From NCBI GenBank assembly GCA_002716125.1, contig PAZH01000012.1:15083-48183 (forward strand): 33,101 nucleotides of DNA, written 5' to 3'. Under the pieces are notes generated by a model, which was given only the letters and a program-made list of their open reading frames with translations, made no database searches and was not told where the DNA came from. Below are positions 15,829 to 23,269 of the stretch, in pieces; positions within the stretch are counted from its first letter, which is position 1, and every line of letters begins with the position of its first letter. Both the position numbers and the translations under genes were made by a program. The DNA is from Rhodospirillaceae bacterium. Its GTDB lineage: Bacteria > Pseudomonadota > Alphaproteobacteria > UBA8366.

Positions 15829-16677
15829 TTAATAGGGCGTGTCGCCGACGACGGTCGTGCGATGCATATGCCGATTGCTGTCCGGCGGCGGCGGCTCCGC
15901 AATATGCATGCAGCATCGGTTATCCCAAAATACAAGGTCGTGCAGGCGCCATTTATGGCGATATACGAATTGCGGCTCGACGCTGTGCTCCGTCAACTCG
16001 GTCAACAGCGCATCGGCTTCAGCCTCATCCAATCCGAGTATGCGGACCGTGTGTGCCGGATTGACGTAGAGCGCCTTCCGCTTGGTCTCCGGATGGGTAC
16101 GCACGACCGGATGTTCGACGGGCGGCACGGACGCCAATTGCGCTTCGGTCAAAGGGGGGCGTTCGTTCTCGGTGTAGTACTTACGCGCGCTGCCGATCAA
16201 GAACTCCGCCTTGAGATCGTCGATCTTTGACTTCGTTGCCGCGGGCAACGCCTCATACGCGCGATACATATTGTTGAATAGGGTGTCGCCGCCCTCGGGC
16301 GGTATTTCAAGCGCGTACAGCAGTGATCCCAAGCTTGGCGTCTCGGCGTAGGATAGGTCCGAATGCCACCGGCGGCCGGCGGACGCCAACCCGGCGAAAT
16401 CGCCATCCGCCGTCTTTTTGTTCGAGACCTTGAGGATCTCCGGATAGCCCGGCAGCAAAAACTGGTCGTAGACGTGCCCGGACAAGTCGCCAAAGCGGCG
16501 GCTAAAGACGATGTGTTGCGCCGGCGTGAGATGTTGGTCGCGGAAGACCAGAACCTGATGATCGAGATGCGCTTGATGCACGCGCGCGAAGGTCTCTTCG
16601 TCGAGCGGTTCCGCCAGATCCAAACCAACGACTTCCGCGCCGAGCGCCGTCGACAGAGGGTTTATCTGAAAACTCAT
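15829..16677 (-). CDS. TauD/TfdA family Fe(II)/2-oxoglutarate dioxygenase
   Basis: This 282-residue dioxygenase is of the taurine/2,4-D type, which hydroxylate a small acid and thereby release sulfite, a phenol or another leaving group, using 2-oxoglutarate. The iron triad is His105 and Asp107 (WHSD) and His258 (WDNRCCMH), and Arg273 (HMHRTTV) would bind the 2-oxoglutarate carboxylate. The N-terminal LSTALGAEVVGLDLAEPL is typical of the family. The ATG at 16677 follows the cupin stop by one base (TAACATG), so translation is coupled. The substrate is not readable from the sequence; no sulfonate-specific neighbour (such as an ABC taurine transporter) is present. A related but distinct 2-oxoglutarate oxygenase, PhyH, is encoded at 2.7-3.5 kb. 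Confidence 0.94.
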   Translation of the reverse strand: MSFQINPLSTALGAEVVGLDLAEPLDEETFARVHQAHLDHQVLVFRDQHLTPAQHIVFSRRFGDLSGHVYDQFLLPGYPEILKVSNKKTADGDFAGLASAGRRWHSDLSYAETPSLGSLLYALEIPPEGGDTLFNNMYRAYEALPAATKSKIDDLKAEFLIGSARKYYTENERPPLTEAQLASVPPVEHPVVRTHPETKRKALYVNPAHTVRILGLDEAEADALLTELTEHSVEPQFVYRHKWRLHDLVFWDNRCCMHIAEPPPPDSNRHMHRTTVVGDTPY

Positions 16678-16678
16678 G

Positions 16679-17083
16679 TTATCCTCGCTCCCCCGGCAAC
16701 CGCTTTATCGCCGGAAAGGGTTTCGGTCCTGGCCGCCGCTCGCTCATGTATTCCGGTTTCATAAAATAGAGCAACATCATGCGCCCGTCCGGGCCCGCTT
16801 GGATGCTGTGATACTGATCAGCCGGCAAACACACAAGGTCGCCAGCGTTTATGGTCAGTGTTTCTTTTACCTCGAACGTCACCTCACCCGAACCTTCAAC
16901 AATGTACAGGACCTCGTCCTCATTCGGGTTCTTATGCATCGGTGTGACCTGGCCCGGCTCATAACAATTCAAATGAACGACAGCATCTTTGGTGCTCATC
17001 AGTTCTTGATTGACCCGTGCATCGGCCGAAAACGCAGCGACTTCCGTAACGTTTACGGTGTAGGCATCGTCCAATTCAGCCAT
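16679..17083 (-). CDS. Cupin domain protein
   Basis: This 134-residue protein is a single cupin barrel. The first cupin motif is seen as His-x-Asn-Pro-Asn-Glu-Asp-Glu (near 50-57) followed by LYIVEGSGEVTF, and the second as GDLVCLPADQYHSIQ near 91-105 with its metal-binding His. Cupins of this size are metal-dependent isomerases, dioxygenases or simple binding proteins. The ATG at 17083 has an excellent AGAAGGAGGT site. It is the first gene of a minus-strand operon with TauD, hydrolase and CoA-transferase, and is divergent from the SLC13-type carrier across a 227-base gap. The role is unknown; an accessory to the dioxygenase step is a guess from position. Confidence 0.9.
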   Translation of the reverse strand: MAELDDAYTVNVTEVAAFSADARVNQELMSTKDAVVHLNCYEPGQVTPMHKNPNEDEVLYIVEGSGEVTFEVKETLTINAGDLVCLPADQYHSIQAGPDGRMMLLYFMKPEYMSERRPGPKPFPAIKRLPGERG

Positions 17084-17147
17084 TTCGACCTCCTTCTAAA
17101 CATCCAAGAAATAAGTTGTAGCGGGCAAGGAATGCGTCCACCTGCGG

Positions 17148-17157
17148 GTTCGCGAAC
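17148..17157. promoter_or_regulatory. Short palindrome in cupin/SLC13 divergent gap
   Basis: The 227 bases between the divergent cupin operon and the SLC13-type gene (17084-17310) contain the perfect 10-base palindrome GTTCGCGAAC. The part nearer the transporter is noticeably richer in A and T, consistent with promoters. No convincing -35/-10 pair was found, and the palindrome could be chance. Confidence 0.2.
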
Positions 17158-17310
17158 GCGCATCTCCTCCGCGTCGCATATGAATTGCGCCGCGGCGCCG
17201 GATTGCCATCTTGAATTCACACGATAAGTCAGAAGAATAATAGCTTTAGTGTCGAATACGACTTGGCGAGATAAAGTTATGAAGATCGAGACGAACTCGG
17301 TTTTTAGGTC

Positions 17311-18852
17311 ATGACAGACTTTACACTTGCCTTCGACAGTCTGCGTGCACACGAACCAGCCGTCAGCTGGACGTACCGCCTACGACGGCGCAGCCAGTTC
17401 GGCTTTGCGCTGATACGAACGCAGATCAACCTCTATTATTTTTGGGAGAAACGCTGGTTCTTCATCGCGCTTGCGATCGGCGCCATCATGCTTTCGCTGC
17501 CACAACCGGAAGGCCTGAGCCGGGAAGGCATGATCGTTCTCACGATGTCGGCCGTGGCCACCATCTTGTTCATCACGGAGCCGGTTCCTTTACCGACCGT
17601 GGCACTGCTGATCATCGTCGGCCAGGTTATCATGCTCGGCATCGAATCGACGGTCGTGGCCAAAAGTCTAATGACGGATTCCGTTCTGTTCATCATGGGA
17701 TCGTTAATGCTGGCGGTTGCGGTCGTTAAACAACAACTCGACAAGCGGATCGCTTATGCGATCGTTCGTCTGACGGGCACCCGGACAATCAATGTCTGCT
17801 TCGGGATTTCGGTTGTCTCGGGTCTGCTGGCCTCGTTCATCGGCGAACACACGGTCGCCGCGATGATGCTGCCGGTCGGCATTACATTGATCCAACTGAC
17901 ATCGGACGACCCACGGAAAGTGCGCGGCCTCGCCGCCGTCTTGCTGTTCTCGATCGCCTATGGCTGCTCGGTCGCGGGGATAGGCACACCATCCGGCGGC
18001 GCGCGAAACGCGATTATGGTCGGTTATTGGAAGGAGTTCTTCTTCGACCCGACCAACCCAGAGACGCGGCGCTTCCTGGTCGATTATGTCTCTTGGATGG
18101 CCTACGCCTATCCGATGTTTCTGTTGCAATTGCCGCTCGTCACCATGGTGTTGTTGTTCACGTTCCGGCCGGAATACCGCGACCTCTCGCGAGCCGTCGT
18201 AAAACTCCGCAGCCAAGTCGCACAACAAGGGCCGATGCGGGCCAGCGATTGGGTCGCCATAGTCTTTTTCGCACTGATTCTGTTCGGGTGGATTTCCCAA
18301 TCCAGTGAGTATGGGATGGGCACCATCGCGGTCGTCGGTGCGTGTTTGTTCTTGATCGCCGGATTGGTTCAATGGGAGGACGTGAATTCGGGCGTCAACT
18401 GGGGCGTCGTCCTGCTCTATGCAGCGGCTATTTCGCTCGGCGTTCAAATGAAAGACACCGGCGCCGCACAATGGATGGCGAAGAACTTCCTGGCGTTCCT
18501 AACGCCGATCGGAGCGGAAGATGGGATCGGCCTGTGGGCGGCGATCTCCATGCTGACGACCGCGGTCACCAATACAATGTCAAACGGTGCCGCCGTGGCT
18601 GTTTTGGGGCCGTTCGTCCTCAAGGTTGCGGTAGCCGCCGGCGAAAGCCCGATTATCCTCGGCTTCATCACCGCAATTTCCTCCGCCTTTGCCTATCTGA
18701 CCGTGGTCGGAACCCCTGCCTGCACCATCGTCTACGCATCGGGCTATCTAAAGGCGACCGATTTCCTGAAGGTGGGTTGGCGGATGGCCGTCATTTCAAC
18801 GATCGTCATGTTGCTGGCCGCCATACTCTACTGGCCACTCATCGGCGTATAG
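17311..18852 (+). CDS. SLC13/DASS-type anion transporter
   Basis: This 513-residue inner-membrane permease of the divalent anion:sodium symporter/citrate transporter type moves dicarboxylates, sulfate or related anions. About 11-12 hydrophobic segments follow a 50-residue cytoplasmic N-terminus. The two re-entrant loop motifs that bind sodium and substrate in VcINDY (SNT) are altered. The first reads GEHTVAAMMLP (about 187-197), with Glu-His in place of Ser-Asn; the second reads TNTMSNGAAVAVLGP (about 413-427), with Ser-Asn kept but Gly for Thr. The fold and surroundings of both loops are preserved, so this is probably a subgroup feature rather than decay. AGGT lies just upstream of the ATG at 17311. 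The next gene, a universal stress protein, follows after 13 bases, an arrangement suggesting the USP modulates the carrier. Confidence 0.9.
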   Translation: MTDFTLAFDSLRAHEPAVSWTYRLRRRSQFGFALIRTQINLYYFWEKRWFFIALAIGAIMLSLPQPEGLSREGMIVLTMSAVATILFITEPVPLPTVALLIIVGQVIMLGIESTVVAKSLMTDSVLFIMGSLMLAVAVVKQQLDKRIAYAIVRLTGTRTINVCFGISVVSGLLASFIGEHTVAAMMLPVGITLIQLTSDDPRKVRGLAAVLLFSIAYGCSVAGIGTPSGGARNAIMVGYWKEFFFDPTNPETRRFLVDYVSWMAYAYPMFLLQLPLVTMVLLFTFRPEYRDLSRAVVKLRSQVAQQGPMRASDWVAIVFFALILFGWISQSSEYGMGTIAVVGACLFLIAGLVQWEDVNSGVNWGVVLLYAAAISLGVQMKDTGAAQWMAKNFLAFLTPIGAEDGIGLWAAISMLTTAVTNTMSNGAAVAVLGPFVLKVAVAAGESPIILGFITAISSAFAYLTVVGTPACTIVYASGYLKATDFLKVGWRMAVISTIVMLLAAILYWPLIGV

Positions 18853-18865
18853 TGGGTCGGGGCCA

Positions 18866-19870
18866 GTGAAACCTTTCGAGGACGTCGATAGCGGATTCTA
18901 TGCTGAAGCGGAGCGCGAGCTTGAGGCGATCCGCGAGGAACGCCGCAAACGGTTTCGCATCTTAGTCTGCCTGGATGGAACTGAAGAATCTTATGAAGGC
19001 GTCAAAATCGCAAAGGAGATTGGCGCCAGCGACGATTGCGATATCATTTTGCTTTACGTCCGAACCGTCGACCAAGGGTTAAGATCGGGCGGCCTGCAGA
19101 TGCGTGTCGCACGACAGAACATGCTTGAGTGGGACCTCGACCTGCCAGGCATCCAATACTTGAAACTCGGCCGCAACATGCTGATCGGAGCCGACGAACA
19201 GCGCAACGAATGGCAAACCATTTCCAGCCACAAGGCGATCCGCGGCGATCCGCTCGGCGACAATAAGATCGAGTACCGCAAAGAGTCCGGCAAAAGCATT
19301 GTCCTCAAGCTGAAAACCGCCCCGGACACGGCAAGCGGCATCCTCGATCAATACGAACTCGGCCCCTACAATTTGATGATTATTGGTAAGCCGAGCCGCT
19401 GGCGAGGACAGGTGAAGTCGTTATTCCGGATGAGCGTCGTGCAACGCGTTGCCATGTTGTCCCGCTGTTCGGTTATGATCGCGCGCGAGACGCCGGGCCG
19501 GGAAGGCTACCTCATCTGTCACGACGGCTCGGAACACAGCATGGATGCCGTACGGCGAACAGCGGTTCTCGCGCAGCATTGCGGCAAGAAGGTCACCTTG
19601 TTGGGTGTGGCCAAGGTCGAAGAGGAGCGCGGCGAGGTCGAAACACAACTCGCATCCGCCTGCGCAAAGCTGGACCGCATCGGTATTCCGACGGAAGCCC
19701 CGATATGTGATATCGGCGACCCCGTACAACGGATTCTCGAGGTCGGAAAACACTTCGAACTGATCACCGTTTCTGAGTACGGGAACTCCCGCTTACGGCG
19801 CCTCTTCGGCGGCAGCGTCGCCTTCGACGTGCTGGGCGCAGCGACAAGTTCCGTCCTGGACGTTAAGTAG
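18866..19870 (+). CDS. Tandem universal stress protein (UspA family)
   Basis: This 334-residue protein contains two Usp-like domains. The first begins near residue 33 with RILVCLDGTEESYEGVK. The second begins near residue 212 with GYLICHDGSEHSMDAVRR and ends with a glycine-rich segment (EYGNSRLRRLFGGSVAFDVL). The Gly-x2-Gly-x9-Gly-(Ser/Thr) ATP-binding signature is not cleanly matched, so nucleotide binding is uncertain. The start is GTG at 18866, 13 bases after the SLC13-type gene, with a GGGGC stretch as a poor ribosome site; reinitiation from the upstream gene is likely. Pairing of Usp domains with membrane carriers is common and often regulatory. It converges on the tRNA-Gln gene, which ends 20 bases beyond its stop. 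Confidence 0.87.
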   Translation: MKPFEDVDSGFYAEAERELEAIREERRKRFRILVCLDGTEESYEGVKIAKEIGASDDCDIILLYVRTVDQGLRSGGLQMRVARQNMLEWDLDLPGIQYLKLGRNMLIGADEQRNEWQTISSHKAIRGDPLGDNKIEYRKESGKSIVLKLKTAPDTASGILDQYELGPYNLMIIGKPSRWRGQVKSLFRMSVVQRVAMLSRCSVMIARETPGREGYLICHDGSEHSMDAVRRTAVLAQHCGKKVTLLGVAKVEEERGEVETQLASACAKLDRIGIPTEAPICDIGDPVQRILEVGKHFELITVSEYGNSRLRRLFGGSVAFDVLGAATSSVLDVK

Positions 19871-19890
19871 CGCAGCTGATTTTCTGAAAA

Positions 19891-19965
19891 TGGCTGGGGC
19901 GGCAGGATTCGAACCTGCGAATGCCGATACCAAAAACCGGTGCCTTACCACTTGGCCACGCCCCA
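19891..19965 (-). tRNA. tRNA-Gln (anticodon UUG)
   Basis: The minus strand folds as a full 75-base cloverleaf with encoded CCA. The acceptor arm TGGGGCG pairs with CGCCCCA, the D-loop contains AAGTGGTAAG, and the T-arm is AGGTTCGAATCC. The anticodon stem is CCGGT/ATCGG with one G-U pair and loop TTTTGGT, giving anticodon TTG. It is 20 bases downstream of the convergent USP gene. The opposite strand has an open frame with the well-known artefact sequence GAAGFEPAN, which is antisense tRNA and not a gene. Confidence 0.97.
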
Positions 19966-19976
19966 ATCCGAGGCGG

Positions 19977-20005
19977 AACATAAGGCCGCACGCCCCGTCC
20001 CGCAA
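19977..20005 (-). promoter_or_regulatory. Predicted promoter of tRNA-Gln
   Basis: On the minus strand TTGCGG (20000-20005) and TATGTT (19977-19982) are separated by exactly 17 bases, and the -10 box ends 11 bases before the mature tRNA. A GC-rich discriminator (CCGCC) follows the -10, as in stringently controlled stable-RNA promoters. The remainder of the 204-base gap up to the ferredoxin gene (20006-20169) shows no further recognisable element. Confidence 0.6.
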
Positions 20006-20169
20006 GAGGAAGCTGCGCGGCAGAGGGCCGCATCCGCCAAACGGCACATCGATCGATATTGCCGCGCCGATAATCGCATCGAGGGCACCCATCGAAGGAC
20101 ACGCTCGAACGAATCTAAGGATATACGTGAAAGCCGTGGCGTTGCGGGCGATTAGACGCGACGGCCGGT

Positions 20170-20490
20170 CTAAGCGCCCGGATAAAGCATTGCCCCGGCG
20201 TCGTTCTTGCCCGCCCGCTCCTCGAACTCATCAAGCAAAGTCGGCACGTCGTCCATCGACAGGTTTTGCCGGAACTCGCCGCCCACGAACCGAAGGTTAG
20301 GGCCATCGTTACATTTGCCAAGACAGACGATGCGTTCGATGCGGACGGCCAAGCTTCGCTCTCGAACACCCTTCTCCAGCGCATCCGCAATCTCCGGCGA
20401 TCCGCTCAATTCGCAGCATTTACCGCGTGGGCCGCGCATCATATTGACGCATACCACGACGCGAATCGTATCATTGGCCGCTTCGCTCAC
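20170..20490 (-). CDS. Thioredoxin-like [2Fe-2S] ferredoxin
   Basis: This 106-residue small iron-sulfur protein of the thioredoxin-fold [2Fe-2S] type shows Cys14, Cys25/Cys26 and the C-terminal pair Cys56-x3-Cys60 (VCLGKCNDGP). That matches the C-x(10-11)-C ... C-x3-C spacing of the family. It would act as a cytoplasmic electron carrier or cluster-binding accessory. The GTG start at 20490 overlaps the TGA stop of ispE as GTGA, so it is translationally coupled to ispE. IspG and IspH of the same isoprenoid pathway need reduced iron-sulfur donors, which makes a link plausible but unproven. No ribosome site precedes it, in keeping with coupling. Confidence 0.82.
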   Translation of the reverse strand: MSEAANDTIRVVVCVNMMRGPRGKCCELSGSPEIADALEKGVRERSLAVRIERIVCLGKCNDGPNLRFVGGEFRQNLSMDDVPTLLDEFEERAGKNDAGAMLYPGA

Positions 20491-21365
20491 GAACTGCTGG
20501 TCCTAAATCGGGTCGGTCGAACCCACCAACCTTCGGTATCGATCGACGCCGCCGCCGCCACCGCGGCTTCAGGGTCGTCGAACAAACCAAAACAGGTGGC
20601 ACCGCTGCCGGAGAGACGCGCCAATCGACAACCAGGAGCTTCTTCCAGCGCCGTTAGGACTTCGTGGATCACCGGCGCCAAACGCAATGCCGGTTCCGTC
20701 AGGTCATTCGAACGGTCTTCGAGCATTGCCACAAAGTTTGCCAGATTCCGCGGCACTTTCATCAGCGGCAACGCCGGCGAAAATCCACCGCGGCGGGCCT
20801 GAAACACTGAGGGCGTGGCCAACGTGACACCCGGATTCACAAGCACCAAGCCCGCGTCTGGCAGCTTCGGGCCGGCCTCGAGGCGCTCGCCGACCCCGCC
20901 AACATGCACCGTATCGCCAACCAAGCACGCAGGAATATCCGTCCCGAGGCCAAATCCGACTTCTTTCAAATCGACTTTATCGGCTTCGATATTCCAGAGT
21001 TGCGCGAGGCCACGAAGCGTCGCGGCCGCATCCGCCGAACCGCTACCGAGACCGGCAGCAACCGGCAGATCTTTCTGCAATCTTATGTGCACTTTAGGCT
21101 CGATACCCGCCGCCTCGCCGAGCGCACGCGCGGCGCGCAGAACGAGATTGTCTTCCTCGCTTGAGAGGCGCGCCGAAAACGTGCCTTCAATATCCAGCCC
21201 GAGCTCATCGGCCGGCGTCAGGGTCAAGACGTCGAATTCGTCGGTAAAAGCAATCAAGGATTCCAGTTCATGGTATCCGTTGGCCCGGCGCCCGACGACA
21301 TGCAGATAAAGGTTAATCTTGGCCGGGGCTTCGACGCGGATGGACCCGCTTGCCGCCATACTCAT
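20487..21365 (-). CDS. ispE: 4-diphosphocytidyl-2-C-methyl-D-erythritol kinase
   Basis: This 292-residue GHMP kinase catalyses the ATP-dependent phosphorylation of CDP-methylerythritol, the fourth step of the MEP isoprenoid pathway in the cytoplasm. It has the N-terminal EAPAKINLYLHVVGRRANGYHEL motif (roughly residues 13-35, with Lys and Asn of the active site), the GHMP ATP loop VAAGLGSGSADAA near 100-113, and the C-terminal GSGATCFGLF near 261-270. The ATG at 21365 overlaps the stop of the TPR gene as ATGA, and a second ATG at 21359 is possible; an open extension to 21470 lies inside the TPR gene and is not family-like. It is in the operon ETF-QO / TPR / ispE / ferredoxin, with the first pair less tightly spaced. 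Confidence 0.95.
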   Translation of the reverse strand: MSMAASGSIRVEAPAKINLYLHVVGRRANGYHELESLIAFTDEFDVLTLTPADELGLDIEGTFSARLSSEEDNLVLRAARALGEAAGIEPKVHIRLQKDLPVAAGLGSGSADAAATLRGLAQLWNIEADKVDLKEVGFGLGTDIPACLVGDTVHVGGVGERLEAGPKLPDAGLVLVNPGVTLATPSVFQARRGGFSPALPLMKVPRNLANFVAMLEDRSNDLTEPALRLAPVIHEVLTALEEAPGCRLARLSGSGATCFGLFDDPEAAVAAAASIDTEGWWVRPTRFRTSSS

Positions 21366-23149
21366 CCGTCGGAGCCCTTCTCTGGAACCGCTTCCAAGCC
21401 TTTCTCGAGTTTGACCTCGATGCGATCGACTTCTTCTTTTTCCGGATTCAGGCTGAGCGCGCGCCGCCACTGGAAACGCGCTTCGTGTTTACGGCCCACT
21501 TTCCAATACGCATCGCCCAAGTGATCGCTGATAATGGGATCAAGCGGGCGAAGCTCAACGGCCCGCTCTAAATGTTGGACCGCCTCTTCGTAATCGCCGA
21601 GCCGATAGAGCACCCAGCCCATGCTATCGACGATATAACCGTCGTCTTGCCGCTGCTCGACCGCACGCTCGATCATCTCGCGGGCTCTTTTAAGATTGAT
21701 CCCCTGATCGACCCAGGAATAACCGAGATAATTCAGGACATACGGCTGGTCGGGCTTCAGTTCGAGCGCCTTCAGGAAGTCTTTCTCCGCGATATCCCAT
21801 TTTTTCAGTCGCTCGAGCGAGATGCCGCGATAGTAATACAGCATCCAATCCCGCGGACCTTGAACACCAAGGCGTTCGAACGCGCGGTTATAGGCATCGA
21901 CGGCACCCTGGTAGTCTTCTTTCAATCGCAGAAAACTACCGAGCCGGACAAGCGGATCCGTCTCGGTCGGCCGTTCTTTCGCCATTGCCTCCAGCAGGGC
22001 CTTCGCCTCCTCAAGGCGGTTGGTCGTATTTAGATTCTCCGCCGTCTTCAGCCGCGCGAGCCAACTGTAGGAAGTTTCCTTACCAATCGTTTTGTATATC
22101 TCGATCGAATCTTCGTGCCGCCCGCTGCTGTCCAAAATATCGCCCATCAACAATTGCGCGACCGGAAAATCGGGCTTTAGGTACGTCGCTATTCTTGCAT
22201 AGAGCAAAGCAGCGGCACCGGCGCGGGTCATCGGCAGCGCAGAGGCGAGATTGAACATACCTTCCGCGAACCCGGAGACGATATTATCGGCAATCGGCCG
22301 CACCGGCCGGTTTTCTTTCAGGCGCCGAAGTTCATACCCAATCAAATAACTCGCCGGGTTCGCCTGGAGATAGGCTTCATACAGTGTTTTTGCTTCGTCC
22401 TTGCGGTCTCTTCTCTCTAAGAATGTGCCCGTCGCACGTACCATACGAAGCGGCGTCTTATCGATTTTTTCCGTCGCCTTCTTATAAATCTCATCGGATT
22501 TGGTGAAATTGCCCGCTTGCTCGTTGAGCAACGCCAAATGCAAATTCATCAGACTGACGAAACCGCTTTCATTGGAAAGCGGCTCAAGCAACTTGAACGC
22601 CCCCTCGAAATCGCCGGTCCCCGCTTGAATCCACGCGCCTGCCAGAGGTTGGCTGTAACGCGCCAAACCTTGTTCCGGCACATTTTTCAGCCGCTCTTGC
22701 GCTTTCGTGAAATCTCCTTCTTTGACGTCCCTTGCCGCAAGCAACAGCAACGCCGTCGTCATTCCCGACTCGCGCTCTTCCATGCGTTCGGCAATTTCGA
22801 TCGCTTTGTCAACCTGGCCAGCGCCTAAAAACAAGACAAAGGCACGCCGCGACAGCGCTTCATTTTCGGGGTCATCTTCCAACACCCGCGCCATAAGGTC
22901 CGCCGCTCCGGACAAATCATGCTGTTTCTCGGCGAACCGACCGGCGAGATAGCTGCCGGCAGTCGAACTTGGTGTATTTGAATCGGTAACAACAATTTGC
23001 GCTCGTCCCGCATCGGCAAGTAAGGATGATCCGCCGTTCTGTGCGGAAACGCATGCCGTCGACAACCACAGCAAGCCGAGCGCGGCACCGGATAGTACCC
23101 GCCGCGCAACCCAGCCGGATCTCGGTCGTTCTTTGACTGGCGCCGTCAT
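21362..23149 (-). CDS. Exported tetratricopeptide repeat protein
   Basis: This 595-residue protein has an N-terminal signal sequence (basic RPRSGWVARR, hydrophobic LSGAALGLLWLST, then ACVSAQ) and many TPR repeats from about residue 55 to the end. The last repeats are the clearest: LNYLGYSWVDQG, DSMGWVLYRLGDYEEAVQHL and DHLGDAYWKVGRKHEA. Cleavage after Ala-x-Ala by signal peptidase I is likely; the Ser-Thr-Ala-Cys run is only a marginal lipobox. The protein would sit in the periplasm or at the inner face of the outer membrane as a scaffold. Such TPR proteins next to ispE are common in alphaproteobacteria. The ATG at 23149 gives the signal peptide directly; the frame is open to 23254 with no better site. 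The 120 bases between it and the ETF-QO gene show no clear terminator. Confidence 0.9.
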   Translation of the reverse strand: MTAPVKERPRSGWVARRVLSGAALGLLWLSTACVSAQNGGSSLLADAGRAQIVVTDSNTPSSTAGSYLAGRFAEKQHDLSGAADLMARVLEDDPENEALSRRAFVLFLGAGQVDKAIEIAERMEERESGMTTALLLLAARDVKEGDFTKAQERLKNVPEQGLARYSQPLAGAWIQAGTGDFEGAFKLLEPLSNESGFVSLMNLHLALLNEQAGNFTKSDEIYKKATEKIDKTPLRMVRATGTFLERRDRKDEAKTLYEAYLQANPASYLIGYELRRLKENRPVRPIADNIVSGFAEGMFNLASALPMTRAGAAALLYARIATYLKPDFPVAQLLMGDILDSSGRHEDSIEIYKTIGKETSYSWLARLKTAENLNTTNRLEEAKALLEAMAKERPTETDPLVRLGSFLRLKEDYQGAVDAYNRAFERLGVQGPRDWMLYYYRGISLERLKKWDIAEKDFLKALELKPDQPYVLNYLGYSWVDQGINLKRAREMIERAVEQRQDDGYIVDSMGWVLYRLGDYEEAVQHLERAVELRPLDPIISDHLGDAYWKVGRKHEARFQWRRALSLNPEKEEVDRIEVKLEKGLEAVPEKGSDG

Positions 23150-23269
23150 GCTTTCGTTGCCACTTTCCGTTCCTAAGCCGTTAATAATACCCGAGTTTAC
23201 CGGGGCAAGCCAACGAACGATTGCGCGGACGGTCGAAGCGGAACGCCACCCCAATCGACACCCTATGCG

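Noticed and set aside
19890..20300. Plus-strand open frame of about 136 codons starting inside the tRNA gene
   Set aside because: It begins with GAAGFEPAN, the well-known artefact of translating antisense tRNA, and continues through the tRNA promoter and the opposite strand of the ferredoxin gene.
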